Assembly: GCF_050624435.1 (NCBI RefSeq)
Contig: NC_134542.1
Coordinates: 114,683,677 to 114,747,676 of the forward strand
Direction of reading: 5' to 3'
Source: Tenrec ecaudatus
Lineage: Eukaryota > Chordata > Mammalia > Afrosoricida > Tenrecidae
Length of the DNA: 64,000 nucleotides
The position numbers and the translations under genes were made by a program. Below, piece after piece: positions 21,441 through 33,687 of this stretch. Every line of letters starts with the position of its first letter. Position 1 is the first letter of the stretch. A model generated the notes under the pieces. It saw nothing but the letters and a program-made list of their open reading frames with translations, was not told the origin of the DNA and did not search any database.

Positions 21441-22220
21441 GACTCCTTGTTGAAGGTGCAGAACAACATCATTTTGGCATGAGTTTAAATAAGAGCCTCT
21501 AATGCAGCTTTGCAGGATAATGGGGGTTGTTTTCAGGGATGTTCACAAATACTCAGTTTCTTGCCCTTGAGGATTGAGTCTATGGTCTTTGAAGGTGGAT
21601 TTTGGTATGCAACTTGGTTTGGCCAATAAAATATAAGAAAAAAAACAATGACTGACACATCTTATTCCCTCCACACATCATGTCAAGATGAAGCTTTTGC
21701 CCATCTGGGTGTCTGCATTACTAAATAGAAAGAGTGCCCTTATGGACTATAGCATTCACACAGCCTAGGTGATAAATCAACTTGTTGTGGTATTTAACGT
21801 CTGAAATTTTGAGATTTATTACTACAGAATAGCCCAAGTTATTCTGACTAATATATCTACATTAACATTGATGTTCAAATGGGCCCCTGCATGTCCCCAT
21901 ATCTATATTTTCAATGATAAGAAATTCAGTAGAAAGAGGGGGCTGATTCATTGTCTAATCAAATTCATTGTCCAAATATTTTATGTCTAACCAAGTCTTT
22001 ATAGGCGTATATATTTCATCTTAACTAAGCATCCTCTTTAACTCCTCACCTAAAAATGTTCTTTTTGTCTGCAGTAGGCACCTACGCAAGCACTTACTTA
22101 GGTAGACAGGTACTAGAAATAGACTTCAAAACAGTGTTTTCATAAATGTTTACAGAAATAATTTGCTTTAAAGTCTTCTATGTGAATGAAAAGGATGTTA
22201 TACGGAATTTATATAGCATA
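21441..22220. other. Unclassified spacer
   Basis: No recognised repeat or gene. AT-rich. Confidence 0.45.
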
Positions 22221-22221
22221 A

Positions 22222-22655
22222 TATGTTGTTGTTGTTTGTTCCTTTGAGTTGACTCTTCTGCATAATGGAACAAAGCACTGCCTGGCCCTGAGCCATTATC
22301 ACAATTGTGCTTGAGCCCATCATTGTAGTCACTGTGTCAATCCATTTCCTTGTGTGTGTTCCTATATTTCCCTGCCCCTCTACTTTTCCAGGGACAGATC
22401 TCTCCTGATAACATGCGCAAAGGAAGTGAGACAAAGTCTCTACATCCTTGGTTCTAAGGAGTATTTGGGTTGTACTTCTTCAAAATATATTTGTTTGTTC
22501 TTTTGGCAGTCAGGGTACTTTCAATAGTTTTCACTAGCACTACAAGTCCAATACATCGATTCTCATTCAGTCCTCCTCATTCAATATCTCACATTCACAT
22601 GCATATGAGGCCTTTGAAAATACCCTGACTTGAGTCAGGTGCACCTTAGTCCTCA
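22222..22655 (-). mobile_element. RTE LINE, 3' part, left piece
   Basis: Starts at the RTE 3' end ('ttgttcctttgagttgactc') and runs through 'ctgagccattatcacaattg' and 'gacttgagtcaggtgcacct' before an L1 insertion at 22,671. It continues at 24,054. Confidence 0.85.
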
Positions 22656-24053
22656 AAATAGCATCCTTGCGGAAATAGAGGAAAGAGCTATGAGGCAAAG
22701 GTCATTATAGAGGTCTAGACAAAGACATGTACATATGCAAATATATATATGAGGATGGGGAAATAGATCTATGTGCCTATATTTATAGGTTTAGTACTAA
22801 GGGGGCAGAAGGATCTTGGGCCTCTACTCAAGCACTCCCTCAATGCATGAATACTTTCTTCTATTAAATTGGCATTCTATGATGCTCACCCTCCCGACAC
22901 AACTGCTGAAACCAAAGTGGGTGGACAAGTAAATGTGGTGAAGAAAGCTGATGGTGCCCGGCTATCAAAAGAGATAGCATCTGGGGTCTTAAAGGCTTGA
23001 AGATAAACAAGCGGCCATCTAGCTCAGAAGCAACGAAGCCCACATGGAAGAACACACCAGTCTGTGTGATCATGTGGTCCCGAAGGGATCAATTATCAGA
23101 CATCAAAGAACAAAAAAATCATATCATTGGCTGCACACCTCCATGATACGATTGCCGAGGACAAACGGGTGCATAAGCAAATGTGGTGAAGAAAGCTGAT
23201 GGTGCCCGGCTATCAAAAGAGATAGTGTCTGGGGTCTTAAAGGCTTGAAGGTGAACAAGCGGCCATCTAGCTCAGAAGCAATAAAGCCCACATGGAAGAA
23301 GCACACCAGCCTGTGCGATCACGAGGTGCCAAAGGGACCAGGTATAAGGCATCATCAAAAAAAAAATCTTACCATAGTGAATGAAAGGGGAAGTGCAGAG
23401 TGGAGACCCAAAGCCCATTTGTCAACCACTGGAGATCCCCTCACAGAGGGATCTAGAGGAGGAGATAAGTCAGTCAGAGTGCGACGTAGCGCCGATGAAG
23501 AATACAGCTTTCCTCCAGTTCCTAAATGTTCCTCCACCCCCCAACCCCCACTACCATGATCCGAATTCTACCTTCAAGACTGGATAGGGCAGAGGTTGTA
23601 CACTGGTGCAGATAGGAGCTTGAGGCACAGGGAATCCACAGTGGATGATACCTTCAGGACCAGGGGTGTGAGGGGCAATACTGGGAGGGTAGAAGGTGTG
23701 TGAGTTGGAAAGGGGGAACCGATTACAAGGATCTACATGTGACCTCCTCCCTGGGGGACAGACAATAGAGAAGGGGGTGAAGGGAGACGCCGGATAGGGC
23801 AATATATGACAAAATAATAATCTATAAATTACCAAGGGCTCATGAGGGAGGGGGGAGCAGGGAGGGATGGGGGATAAAAAGAGGACCTGATGCAAAGGGC
23901 TTAAGTGGAGAGCAAATGCTTTGAAAATGATTAGGGCAGAGAATGTACAGATGTGCTTTATACAATTGATGTATGTATATGTATGGATTGTGATAAGAGT
24001 TGTATGAGTCCCTAATAAAATGTTAAAAAAAAAATTTTAAATAGCATCCTTGC
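22656..24053 (+). mobile_element. L1 LINE, 5'-truncated 3' UTR with a doubled module and TSD
   Basis: The L1 body (22,671-24,038) is flanked by a perfect 15-bp duplication AAATAGCATCCTTGC (22,656-22,670 and 24,039-24,053) and ends 'gagtccctaataaaatgtta' plus A-rich tail. The block around 'aatgtggtgaagaaagctga' to 'catctagctcagaagca' occurs twice (about 22,934 and 23,180 onward), about 246 bp apart. Inserted into the RTE copy around it, so it is younger than that RTE. Confidence 0.93.
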
Positions 24054-24195
24054 TTGTCAACACTCTAAAGAGGTCTTGTGTGGCAGATTTACTTGATGTG
24101 ATGTATCATTTGATCTCTTGACTACTGTGTCCATGAGCATCGAGTGTGGATCCAAACATGATAAAATCCCTTACAACTTCAATCTTTTCTCCATT
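24054..24195 (-). mobile_element. RTE LINE, right piece after the L1 insertion
   Basis: 'tctaaagaggtcttgtgtgg', 'catttgatctcttgactact' and 'gtggatccaaacatgataaa' continue the RTE order directly from 22,670. It stops at the AT-rich fold-back at about 24,196. Confidence 0.85.
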
Positions 24196-24204
24196 TAATA
24201 TATT

Positions 24205-24350
24205 ATACTATAATATAATATTAAGCATCCTGATGGTGCCGTTATTAAGAATTTGGTTGCAAACTGAAATGTTGGCAGTTCTGACCTACCCAGCAGCCCC
24301 ATGCAAAAACACTCGGCACCATCAGGAAGCTTAATATTATATAATATACA
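24205..24350. repeat. Fold-back structure containing an AfroSINE head
   Basis: An AfroSINE 5' part ('catcctgatggtgccgttat', 'cagttctgacctacccagca') is followed by an inverted copy of its own first bases ('ggcaccatcaggaagc'). AT-rich arms continue the pairing on both sides (ataatattaag on the left and cttaatattat on the right). The two arms are about 30 bp each with few mismatches. Confidence 0.7.
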
Positions 24351-24354
24351 GTAT

Positions 24355-24545
24355 AGTATGCTGTCAGTTGTCAGTGAGTCGGTTCCTGTTCATGGGAACC
24401 CCAGGGATGCAGACCAGAAATACTCCATAGAGTTTGCAAGGTTGTGACTCCATATATGCAGATCACCTGTCTTCACCTGTCTTCCAAGGCACTTCTGGGT
24501 GGGCTGGAACGAACATTTTAGCTAATAACTAAGAACTTAACAGTT
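24355..24545 (-). repeat. AfroSINE, older subtype
   Basis: Complement of the older AfroSINE form: 'agtgagtcggttcctgttca', 'gaaatactccatagagtttg', 'cacctgtcttccaaggcact' and 'tctgggtgggctggaac'. Confidence 0.75.
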
Positions 24546-24595
24546 TGAAACATGAGGAAAATTGTTCTGATTTGGGGAGAAATGTGTTGAATAGG

Positions 24596-24850
24596 ATGAG
24601 GGGACTTCAAAAAGTTCCCAGAAAATGAAATTAAAATATAAAAATAGAACATGTAAATTTTATAGAAACTTTATTTCCCAATTTATTTTCCATTAAATTC
24701 AATACTCTTTTGTAAGCAATGACACTAGCTATTTAATTCATTGCTAAAGAACTGAGGGTCCTGGAAATTTAGCCATGTCAGTGTAGCACTTTTTTCATTA
24801 TTAATTGAGGAAAACAGGTTGCCCTTTAAAGAATGTCCAGGAAGCATAGT
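24596..24850 (-). mobile_element. Mariner/Tc1 element, 3' end with transposase C-terminus
   Basis: On the minus strand a frame reads ATLTWLNFQDPQFF then, after a stop, CHCLQKSIEFNGK. This is the layout of a mariner transposase C-terminus. It is followed by a terminal repeat 'gaactttttgaagtcccc' at about 24,601-24,618. The 5' part of the element is absent or was lost where RTE sequence resumes. Confidence 0.72.
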
Positions 24851-24857
24851 AGTTCTG

Positions 24858-25205
24858 TTTGTGCCCATTATTGAGTCCACTTCATCAGTCATTTATGGAG
24901 GGGCTTCCTCCTTTTCACTGCCCCTCTAATTTATAACCATGATGTTCTTCCGCAAGGAATGGTCACTCCTGATAACATGTTCCAAGTATGAGATAAAACC
25001 TCGTCAATATTTTTCACCAGAACCATAATTCAAATGCATTGATTTTTCTTCCTTGCTCAATGTCCAAATGTCATATGAGTATGAGATAAATGAAAATACA
25101 ATGGCTTGGGTCAGACAACACCCTAGTCTTCTAAAGGCTTCAACCCTTGATGTTCACCAGCAAATGCTTCACATCCTCCTCAATTAGGGCATTAACAAAA
25201 TTAAT
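24858..25205 (-). mobile_element. RTE LINE fragment with internal deletions
   Basis: 'gttcttccgcaaggaatggt', 'cctgataacatgttccaagt', 'caatggcttgggtcagacaa' and 'caccagcaaatgcttcacat' follow RTE order with gaps. Confidence 0.75.
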
Positions 25206-25324
25206 ATTTTTCCTCACAAATATTCTGCCATTGTGGTCTTCATATTTACTATCATCTTATCCCTTCTTAAAATAAGTTACCCATTTTTACACTGTTGATT
25301 TATTTGGGGCAAAATCCACATCAA

Positions 25325-27801
25325 TTTTTCATAAAGCCCACGGCCAGATATCTGTGCTTAGTGTTCATCGTGGCACAGTTCACAATTACAAGGAGTTAAA
25401 AACAACCCAAATTTCCATCAACCGATGAATGGATTTAAAATCCGTGGTACATACATACAATGGAGTACTACGCATCCCTAAAAAGCAGAGATGAATGCAT
25501 GAAGCACATCACTGCATGGGAAGAACTGGGAGAAATTGTGTTAAGCAAAGCAAGCCAGGCACAAAGGACAAGTACAACATGAGCCCACTGAGATAAGCCC
25601 AAAAATGCAAAAGGGGCAGAGGGGAAAAGCTACCATATACAGACATTCCTGGTTAAGGCCCAGGTAGTATGGCAAGGGCCAGACCAAATCCAGGGATACA
25701 TATGGTAGCCAACTAAAAAGGGAGAGGGGGCAGGGAAAGACACAGGTAGCAGGGGAACAGGCACTAATCCACCCAAGGGGAGATATTGTTTATATTGCCA
25801 CAGGGAAAATGCGATCAGACTGCAACCCAGTGCTCCAAGATGTGACTGCAACACACCAGCATGAAGCAGGGAGCCAATAGAGAAGTCTGAGGAGCCGACC
25901 CCACTCCCCATAGAAGAATTCACTTCAGAGGACAGCACCGAAGCTACTGCTCAGGGAGAGGGACACGTCTGATCAGAACACCCAGGAGCAAATGAAGGGG
26001 GAGGGAGAGAGACTGGATCATATCCTGACCCACCAAGCCCTGAGGATGCTATTCCTGCCAATTCACAAAGAGGACCATAGGGCCAGCCCTACTATAAGCG
26101 AGACATAACATCCCTCACTGACCCATAGCCCTCTGTGGGACAACTCTGGAGACATAGTGCAGGAACTGTGCCCAATCTGACCCTACCACACCAAGGTGAA
26201 ACACGAAAGGTGTGCAAAAACACAGCAAGGGGAGCAGAGCAATGAAGTCCCCAGGGAATACCAAAAATAGACTTTGGGGCCAGGGTGTGGCACTCTATCA
26301 GACTGGACCAGAAAACACTCCTAAAGGTCAACAAACAGACCTTGAACTATTTACAGGCTTTTCTGTTTTCTTTTTGTAGTTGGCTTGTTGTTTTGTTTCA
26401 TTTCCTTTTGTTGCTTTGATTTGCTCTGTCTTGTTTTTGTGCATATTATTATCTCAGCATATATATCTAGATAAGATAGGTGGCATAAATAATATGGAGG
26501 AGAAAACATCGGGACTGAAGGTTCATGGTGACATGGGTGAGGGAGAGTTGGGGAAAGGAAGTGGGTGTTAACAAACCCAGGGATAAGAGAACAATGAATA
26601 ATCTAAAATTGATGGCAAGGAGGCCTGGTAGGGCTTGATCAAGCGCAACGTAACTGAGAGGAATTATTGAAACCTAAATGAAGGCTGAGCATGATAGTGG
26701 GACAAGAGAAAAGTAAAAGGAAATAGAGGAAAGAACAAGGAGGCAAAGAACATTTATAGAGGTATAAATACAGGTATATACATATGTAAATATATTTATA
26801 TAGCTTTGGGGAAATAGAGCTATGTGCATATATTTATAGGCTTAGTATTAAGGTAGCAGATGGACATTGGGCCTCTATTCAATTATTCCCTCAATGCAAG
26901 AACACTTTGTTCTATTAAACTGGCATTCCATGATGCACACCTTCCCAACACCATCACTGAAAATGAAGCAGGTGCATAAGCAAATGTGGTGAAAAAAGCT
27001 GATGGTGCCTGGATATCAAAAGATATAGTATCTGGGGTCTTAAGGATAAACAAGCGGCCATCTAGCTCAAAAGCAACAAGCCCACTAACCTGTGTCATCA
27101 TAAGGTGTCAATGGAATCAGGTATCAGGCATCAAAAAATAAAAACTCATATCATTGTGAATGAGAGGGAGTACAGAGTGGAGACCCAAAACCTATCCTTA
27201 GGCAACTGGACATCCCCTTATAGAAGGGTTTCTGGGAGGAGATGAGCCAATCAGGGTGCGATGTAGTAATGATGAAACATACAACTTCCCTCCAGTTCTT
27301 TGATCCTTCCTCCCCCTGACTATCATGACCCCAATTCTACCTTACAGATCTGGCTAGCCCAGAGCATGTACACGGGTACAGATAAGAGTTGGAAACACAG
27401 GGAATCCAGGACAGATAAGCTCCTCAGGGCCAATATTGATTGTAGCCATCCCAGGAGGGTCATGGGAATGTGTGGGGCACATAGGGGGAACCGGTCACAA
27501 TGATCTACATATGACTCCCTCCCAGGGGACTGGACAACAGAAAAGTGAGTGAAAGGAGACATTGGTCAGTGTAAGACATGAAACAATAATAATTTATAAA
27601 TTATCAGTAGTTCATGGGGGAGGGAGGGGAGAGAAGGGAGGGAAAAATGAAGAGCTGATACCATGGCCTGAAGTAGAAAGAAAATGTTTTGAAAATGATG
27701 ATGTCAACAAATGTACAAATGTGCTTGACACGACGGATGGATGGATGATGATAAAAGTTGTATGAGCCCCCAATAAAATTATTATAATTTTTTTCATAAA
27801 G
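25325..27801 (+). mobile_element. L1 LINE, 5'-truncated, ORF2 end plus 3' UTR
   Basis: The L1 body (25,337-27,789, 2.45 kb) is flanked by a 12-bp duplication TTTTTCATAAAG (25,325-25,336 and 27,790-27,801). It starts inside ORF2 (frame with KQPKFPSTDEW near 25,400), reaches the ORF2 end near 25,580, and then carries 2.2 kb of 3' UTR ending 'gagcccccaataaaattatt'. Only one unit of the roughly 245-bp module is present (26,880-27,100). It lacks ORF1 and most of ORF2, so it is non-autonomous. Confidence 0.9.
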
Positions 27802-28160
27802 TATCAAGGATTTTACCATTCTCTAACCATAACTGATCTTGATTCAATTTTAGTAGAGTTCATGTGACCCTGAAAGGGGCTCTTTTCAAACTGGTCTTAT
27901 CTCTCGTAGGGCCTCAAACGAGAGCCTGTTCAGATGTTATTTTAAAAAAAAATCCAAAATCTATCCATTGTTATTTCATAATGCCAATTCCCATGAAATT
28001 TTTGGAGACCTTTCATATTATTAGAAACTCAAAGTGGGCTTTCTTCATGTCTAATTACCTTTCTTATTCATCTTTATCTGTGAACTGACCCTTATGCTCC
28101 AACCCAAGCCTCTATCTCCCTTGACTGTTATTGACTGTTATATGCGTATTGCCAACAAGT
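27802..28160. other. Unclassified spacer
   Basis: No recognised repeat or gene. A 12-bp direct repeat (ttgactgttatt) occurs at about 28,122-28,142. Confidence 0.45.
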
Positions 28161-28167
28161 AAGAACA

Positions 28168-28366
28168 TGTAAACCCCAAATCTCACTGCTGACTCACAGT
28201 GACCCTATAGGACAGAGTAACACAGCTTCTTTGTGTTTCTGAGCCTATAATCTTTATGATAGCAGAAAGCCTCATCTTTGTCCCATGGAAAGGCTGGTCA
28301 GTGGGAACTGCAGACATTTCCGTTGGCAGCACACAAATCAACCCACTGTTACACCACCAGGGCTCC
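28168..28366 (-). repeat. AfroSINE
   Basis: Complement blocks 'ctcacagtgaccctatagga', 'cagagtaacacagcttcttt', 'aaagcctcatctttgtccca' and the head 'ttacaccaccagggctcc' give a full-length copy. Confidence 0.88.
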
Positions 28367-28382
28367 TCATGAATATGTACTC

Positions 28383-28830
28383 TGTTAAATAAAAAGGAAA
28401 GAGGTTTATTGAAGGTTCAAACAACAGCTCAAAGTGGAAACACCTCTGATCTCACATGGTGAAATCCCAGGTTACAACATGGGGGAATAGCAGAAGCATA
28501 GTTGTGTAGTAAAATCAAGGATTAAAGCTCCAATATTCCGATCCGAAGTTTCAACACCAGGGAAGCCAGAGGTGGGCAGACAAGTTGAAGCAGAGACTTT
28601 ATAGAGATTTGTTGGAAACACCAAGTTGGGTAGGTCATTTTAAGTATGTGACAAAGCGGAATTGACAGGACGACCACAAGGTAATCATATTTCAACATTT
28701 CTTTAGGGCTCTTGAAGGGTTTTCTAATAAGGGTCTTGTCCTGGGACTCTCCCTTAAGAACATCCTTTCCATGGTTTAGTTTTCTCTGGTTTAACCACAA
28801 AGAAACCTATCCTCTCTGTCATGTGCTTTT
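28383..28830 (-). mobile_element. Probable LTR, minus strand
   Basis: On the minus strand a TATA-like 'tctctataaagtctctgc' (near 28,595-28,610) is followed about 190 bp on by a polyadenylation signal 'cttcaataaacctctttcc' (28,400-28,420) and an end in 'tatttaaca'. This spacing fits an LTR with R and U5. The 5' end and target duplication were not found. Confidence 0.5.
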
Positions 28831-30310
28831 CTAAGGCGGAGAGTTGCAAGGCAAATAAGCAAATGCCAAGATGGGCTCAGGCTGAGACTTACCCGAGTCA
28901 AGGCTGCAATTCTGGTGCTCACACACATTATATACTGGACCAGGGGTGAGCCAGAGCTACAGATCCAAAGAAACAGAAGGGGACCTGAGGTTCTAATCCC
29001 CAATAGGGATTCGAGTCTCATTCTTGTAGCTAATGTGAGATTAGGAATCATTTTGACATGGCTCTGTTGTTCTCTCAGATTAGCCTTCCTGTTTTGCCAG
29101 ATCGCTAACTAGATCCAAGAATCTTCACCAATTTCTAGCTTCAGTTACTTTTCATACCACCTGCTCCTCCATTTCCTAAGTTATCTTTCAGGATTTATTT
29201 TATAATCAACTAATGTTCAATATCAGTCAACTTCTCATTCATTCCTACATGACTCCTGATGATCTAAGCTCCAGAAACAAAAATGTCCTTCTTTCCTCTG
29301 GGGTCTTCCTGCATTTCCATAAGCTGCTCGTCCTACCTGGAAGATGCATGTGAACTAAGGATCCACCCCCTTGGATGTGGTGTGTACTATTGGGAACATA
29401 GAAGACAGATAGGGTAGGAAAGCGTTCTAGAACGTCATCCTTTATCAGTTCTTCTCATGCCCCAGATATGATAAAGCTCTATTCATCAATCCCTCACTCA
29501 ACGACATTCTTGGCCTTTCTAAATGTTCCATCTTCTTCACCAGACTGTGAATAATTGAGAGCACCAGCCATTGTTTATCTTTGTGCCCAAGGTCCCTTAT
29601 TGAATGAGAGAATGGATGCATGAAATTCTAATGTGTTTCAGAAGCACGTTTCTGCTTTCTTAACCTACCAGATCATCCTAATAACTATTGACTTCCTTTG
29701 AAATTTGACAAATGAGTTTGAAAAGCTACCTGGAAAACTAAACTAAATATAAAACACTCCAAGAAAAAAAAGAATAATTTGTAAACGATTACGATTAATT
29801 GCATGCTTTTAATTGAAAGTTGTTTTAGTTGGAGCCTTTATAATGCAGAACATTACCTCTCCCAACCATCTTTCAAGGCAGAACAAACCCTGAATCCTTA
29901 AAGCCAGGTATCTCATAGGCTGCGAATCCACAGAGGAAAATACCTCTGGGGTATTCCAATTACTGGTGGGAAATCGTTTGCTTTTTAAGTCAATGTCAAT
30001 AACACACCAAGATGCTCATAAATCTTGAGTCTGAACAACCAGTAGCTTAACCAAGTGGATTTTAAGTAGTAGACTCCAGGGGGAGAAGAGGGGGCGGGGG
30101 GGGGATAAATCTATTTATTTATTATTCTTCAAGTAGAGCTTTAGCTCTGAGAAGATTTCACCTCACTTGAAGATAACCTAGACTTTGGATTTTATTTGGA
30201 AGCCATTATCCATTGTCCTCCCTGGGAAAGAAAGCAAAGGGCTTGAGTCGTGTGTAACCGAATAAATGAGAATAGTCTCTAACTGCGACCCAGGACATGA
30301 ATTATGCCTA
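28831..30310. other. Mostly unclassified; a possible L2 3' end
   Basis: The block 29,500-29,625 ('tgtgcccaaggtccc' then 'ttgaatgagagaatg') resembles the L2 3' end, weakly. 29,740-29,990 is repeat-free, AT-rich and rich in TAATT motifs. A 13-base G-rich run interrupted by one C lies at about 30,090-30,104. No gene. Confidence 0.4.
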
Positions 30311-30312
30311 TC

Positions 30313-30693
30313 TATATCAGTTAGGCCAGGTAGTTTAGAGAAACAAACTTAGTGACATTCATCTGTGTACATGAAAGAGCTTTAAATGAAGAAGCAACTT
30401 TAAATCAAGAAGGAGCCCCTGTCCTGTCCATCTCAGGTTGATAGGTCCAGTTCTAGTCCATCAATCCCTCTTCAGACTCATGGGGCCCATGGGGCTACCC
30501 CTTGAAACAGGCAGAGTTCTAGCAGGTAGGAAGGCAAAGGGGTGGGTGGGGAGAGAAAGACAGTTCCCAGAGTCCCTCCCTCTCATGAACAAGGCCACAC
30601 CCCAAGGAGTTATTCTCAAGCTACCACTTGATTGACAGGTTTGACTCTGTCCCCAGCCAGAAGTGTCTCCTTGACACTAAATCATCCATCACA
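30313..30693 (-). mobile_element. LTR, TGTGGTAG family, partial
   Basis: 'ggtagtttagagaaacaaac', 'gtccatcaatccctcttcag' and 'cttgattgacaggtttgact' align with the copies at 17,408 and 54,404. The end 'atcatccatcaca' corresponds to the family's TGTGGTAG-type start. It is shortened internally relative to its relatives. Confidence 0.6.
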
Positions 30694-30786
30694 TTTTATA
30701 TGTCATGGTCAAGAGTAAGGGAATTAATGAGCACCTCCCTTAAAAACTGAGCAAGAATCAGAAGCAAGAACATATATATTCTCTGC

Positions 30787-30798
30787 TGGGGGGGGGGG
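30787..30798. repeat. G homopolymer run
   Basis: A run of about 11 Gs just before the RTE copy that starts at 30,808. Confidence 0.9.
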
Positions 30799-30807
30799 TA
30801 CCTTCCA

Positions 30808-32085
30808 TTTGTGTTATTAGGTGCCATCAAGTTGGCTGTTACCCTTTGCACAACAAAATGAAACACTGAATGGTCCCGTGCCTCCTCACAATTGTTCCTA
30901 CGCCTGACCCCGTCAATGTAGCCATCTCGCGAGCGCCTTCCTCTTTTTCCGTGACCCCCCTTCCACTATCAAATATGATGTCCTTCTCCAGGGACTGGTC
31001 TCTCCTGAAAATATGTCCAAAATATGTTAGAGTAAGTCTTCTCATCCTTGACTTTAAGACGCACCGCTATTACTTCTTGCAATCCAGATGGGTTTGTCCT
31101 TTAAGGCCTGCATGGTACTTTCAATAATTCTTCTCCAGACAATTCAAAGACACCTAGTCTATGGTCTTTCTTATCCAGTGTCCAACTTGCACATGCATAT
31201 GATGCAATGGAGAGCACCATGGTTTGGGTCAGGCACACCTTAGTCCTCAAAATAACATCCTTATTCTTCAACACTCTAAAAAGACCTTGTGCAGCAGATT
31301 TACCTAAGGCAATTCATCTTTTGATCTCTTGGCTGTTGCTTCCATGAGCATTGATTGTGGATCCAAGTAAGACAAAAATCCTTGAGAACTTCAGCCTTTC
31401 CTCCATTTATCACTGGTCCAGTTGTGAGGATTTTGCTCTCCCTTACGTTGAGTTGTAATCCATGCCGAAGGCTACAAACCTTGATCTTTATCAGTAGTGC
31501 TTTGATTCCTTCTCACAAGCAAGGTTGTGTCATCTGTACACTGAAGATTGTTACAAGCCTTCCTCCGATCCTGATGGTGCACTCTTCTTCATAAACCCTG
31601 CCTCTCTGATGATTTGACCATGATATAGATTGAACTAGTGAGAGGATCAACGCTGTTGAAACCTTCCCTGATTTTCAACTATGCAGTACTCCCTTGCTTT
31701 GTTTGCACAACTCCCCCTTGATCCATGTACGAGTTCCAAAGGGGCACAATGAAGTATTCGTAATTCCCATTCTTCTCAAGGTTATCCACAGTTTACTATG
31801 GTACACAGTTGAATTCCTTTGCATAGTTAATGAAACACAAGTAAACATATGTCTGGCATTCTCTGCTTTGAACCCAGATTCATCTGACATCAGCAATTAT
31901 ATCCCTTGTTCCACGGCCTCTTCTGAATCTGGCCTGAACTTCTGGCAGTTCCCTGGCAATATGCTATTGCAACCATTGCTTGATGACCTTAGACAAAATT
32001 GTATTTGTGTGCTATATGAAAGATACCATTTAATAGTGTGAGCATTTGCTTGCGTCCTCTTTCTTTGGAATGGGCACACACCTGT
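30808..32085 (-). mobile_element. RTE LINE, 3' third
   Basis: Starts with the RTE 3' end complement ('tattaggtgccatcaagttg') and runs through 'caccatggtttgggtcaggc', 'cttggctgttgcttccatga', the RT catalytic region (minus-strand codons Q-C-T-D-D-T at about 31,526, in place of the usual Y-A-D-D), and stops at 'tctttggaatgggcacacac'. 5'-truncated and full of stops. Confidence 0.85.
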
Positions 32086-32227
32086 GTCTGAGTGGAGGCT
32101 GAGGTGGAGAAAGAAGGTCTGAGTATTAGAGCATCTCTTTCCTTAGCTGGTAAAGTACCCTAGATTATCCAGAGATGCACAGAAAATTCCACAGCTGTAA
32201 TTGGACTCAATTTTATTACAGAACTTG

Positions 32228-32425
32228 TCTCTCTACCTGCCATTAATCTGATTAGAACTCATAGGAACCCTATAGGGAAGATTAGAATTGCCTCTATGGG
32301 TTTCTGAGACTAAATTTTTACAGAAGTCTAAAGTCTCATCTTTTTCTCATGTAGTGGCTGGTAGCTTCAAACAGCTGACCTTGTGTTTAGCAGCCCAATG
32401 TGAATCCCCCCATACCACCAAGAGT
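32228..32425 (-). repeat. AfroSINE
   Basis: Complement blocks 'cataggaaccctatagggaa', 'gcctctatgggtttctgaga', 'ctcatctttttctcatgtag' and 'aaacagctgaccttgtgttt' then 'agcagcccaatgtg'. Confidence 0.85.
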
Positions 32426-32940
32426 CCTATATGTCAAATACATGCTGTGATACATGTAAGTGATAAAAAGATGGCTGGGAAGAAGTTTCTAACATGAAAG
32501 AGCTCCTAGTATAGTAAATAACACAGATTATTAATTAATAATTGTGAATAATATATTAGTAACCATTTAAATTTAGAATGATGTTTCCAGTAAGAGAAAA
32601 ATCATACACAGAATGAGTCAAGGAAGTCATGAACTATCATAAAAGTCAGGAAATCTTTACAGAGAAGGAGAATGGATTTTGAAGCGTGAGTAGTAGTTTT
32701 CTAAGTGAAATCTATGAGGATATTCCAGCTTCATGTAAAAGGCAAAGAGAAAAAACTACAATGGTATGCTCAGTGGCTCCCTCAACTCCAGGGTAGTCAG
32801 ATTGGAACATATATAAAAGATAGATGCCCCATTGGATTTTCCTGCACTTCATGGAGATATGGAGTATATTCATCCAGGAAATTCCCAAGTTGATGTTTAA
32901 GGCGTGTTTGGGAACTTGTTGCTATGTTCTCCACAAGGAA
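32426..32940. other. Unclassified spacer
   Basis: AT-rich with no recognised repeat or gene. The 62- and 129-codon frames overlapping 32,705-33,186 run through or next to a SINE and are not credible. Confidence 0.45.
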
Positions 32941-32941
32941 C

Positions 32942-33105
32942 ACTGTGGCCACATTGGGTAAGCGTTGGACTGCTAACTGCAAGATGAGTGGTTCAAATCC
33001 ACTAGTCACTCCACAGGAGAAAGAAGAGGTTATCTGCTTGTATAAAGATTCACAGCCTTGGAAACACTTCATAGCATCACTATGAGTCAGAATGGACTCT
33101 GCTGT
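32942..33105 (+). repeat. AfroSINE
   Basis: 'tgtggccacattgggtaagc', 'gttggactgctaactgcaag', 'ggttcaaatccactagtcac', 'cagccttggaaacacttcat' and 'ctatgagtcagaatggactc'. The B box GGTTCAAATCC is intact. Confidence 0.9.
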
Positions 33106-33640
33106 GGCGGGGAGGGGGACGGGCAGGGGGCAGGCTGTGTCTGGGTTGTTGGTATGCTGTGCTACAGTACCAGTGCCTTGGATCACAGATAATCCCTCAG
33201 GAGGATTATTCCAGGATCGAGCTAATGGAAGTTGAATGTCTCAGAAAGCGCCAGGATTTTATTCAGCATAACTGGAGGAATAACTTGTTAGGTGTCTCAC
33301 CAGAATGAAACCCCTAGAGAGACTCTGTGAAAAATAACCCTTGCAAGATGCTATTCTGAGCAGGGATCACTTCAGGTCTTCCTGGATTAGATACATTCTC
33401 CATACAGGTGGGCTTATACACTGCAGGGAACACTTTATTTTGACTATTTTCTCAGGCTGTCACATCATAGCTATAAAGATATGGGCACTCTGCATCACTT
33501 GGAACACATAATATTGGACTGCAAGGTAAGCCACGACTAAGCGGTGCGCCATGGTCTTCTTGGCGCCCATTGACATTTGTATGCAGCAGCAGACCTGACC
33601 CTGGGGCAGGAACTAGGCCATACACTTGAACCTGCATTCC

Positions 33641-33687
<47 letters not shown>

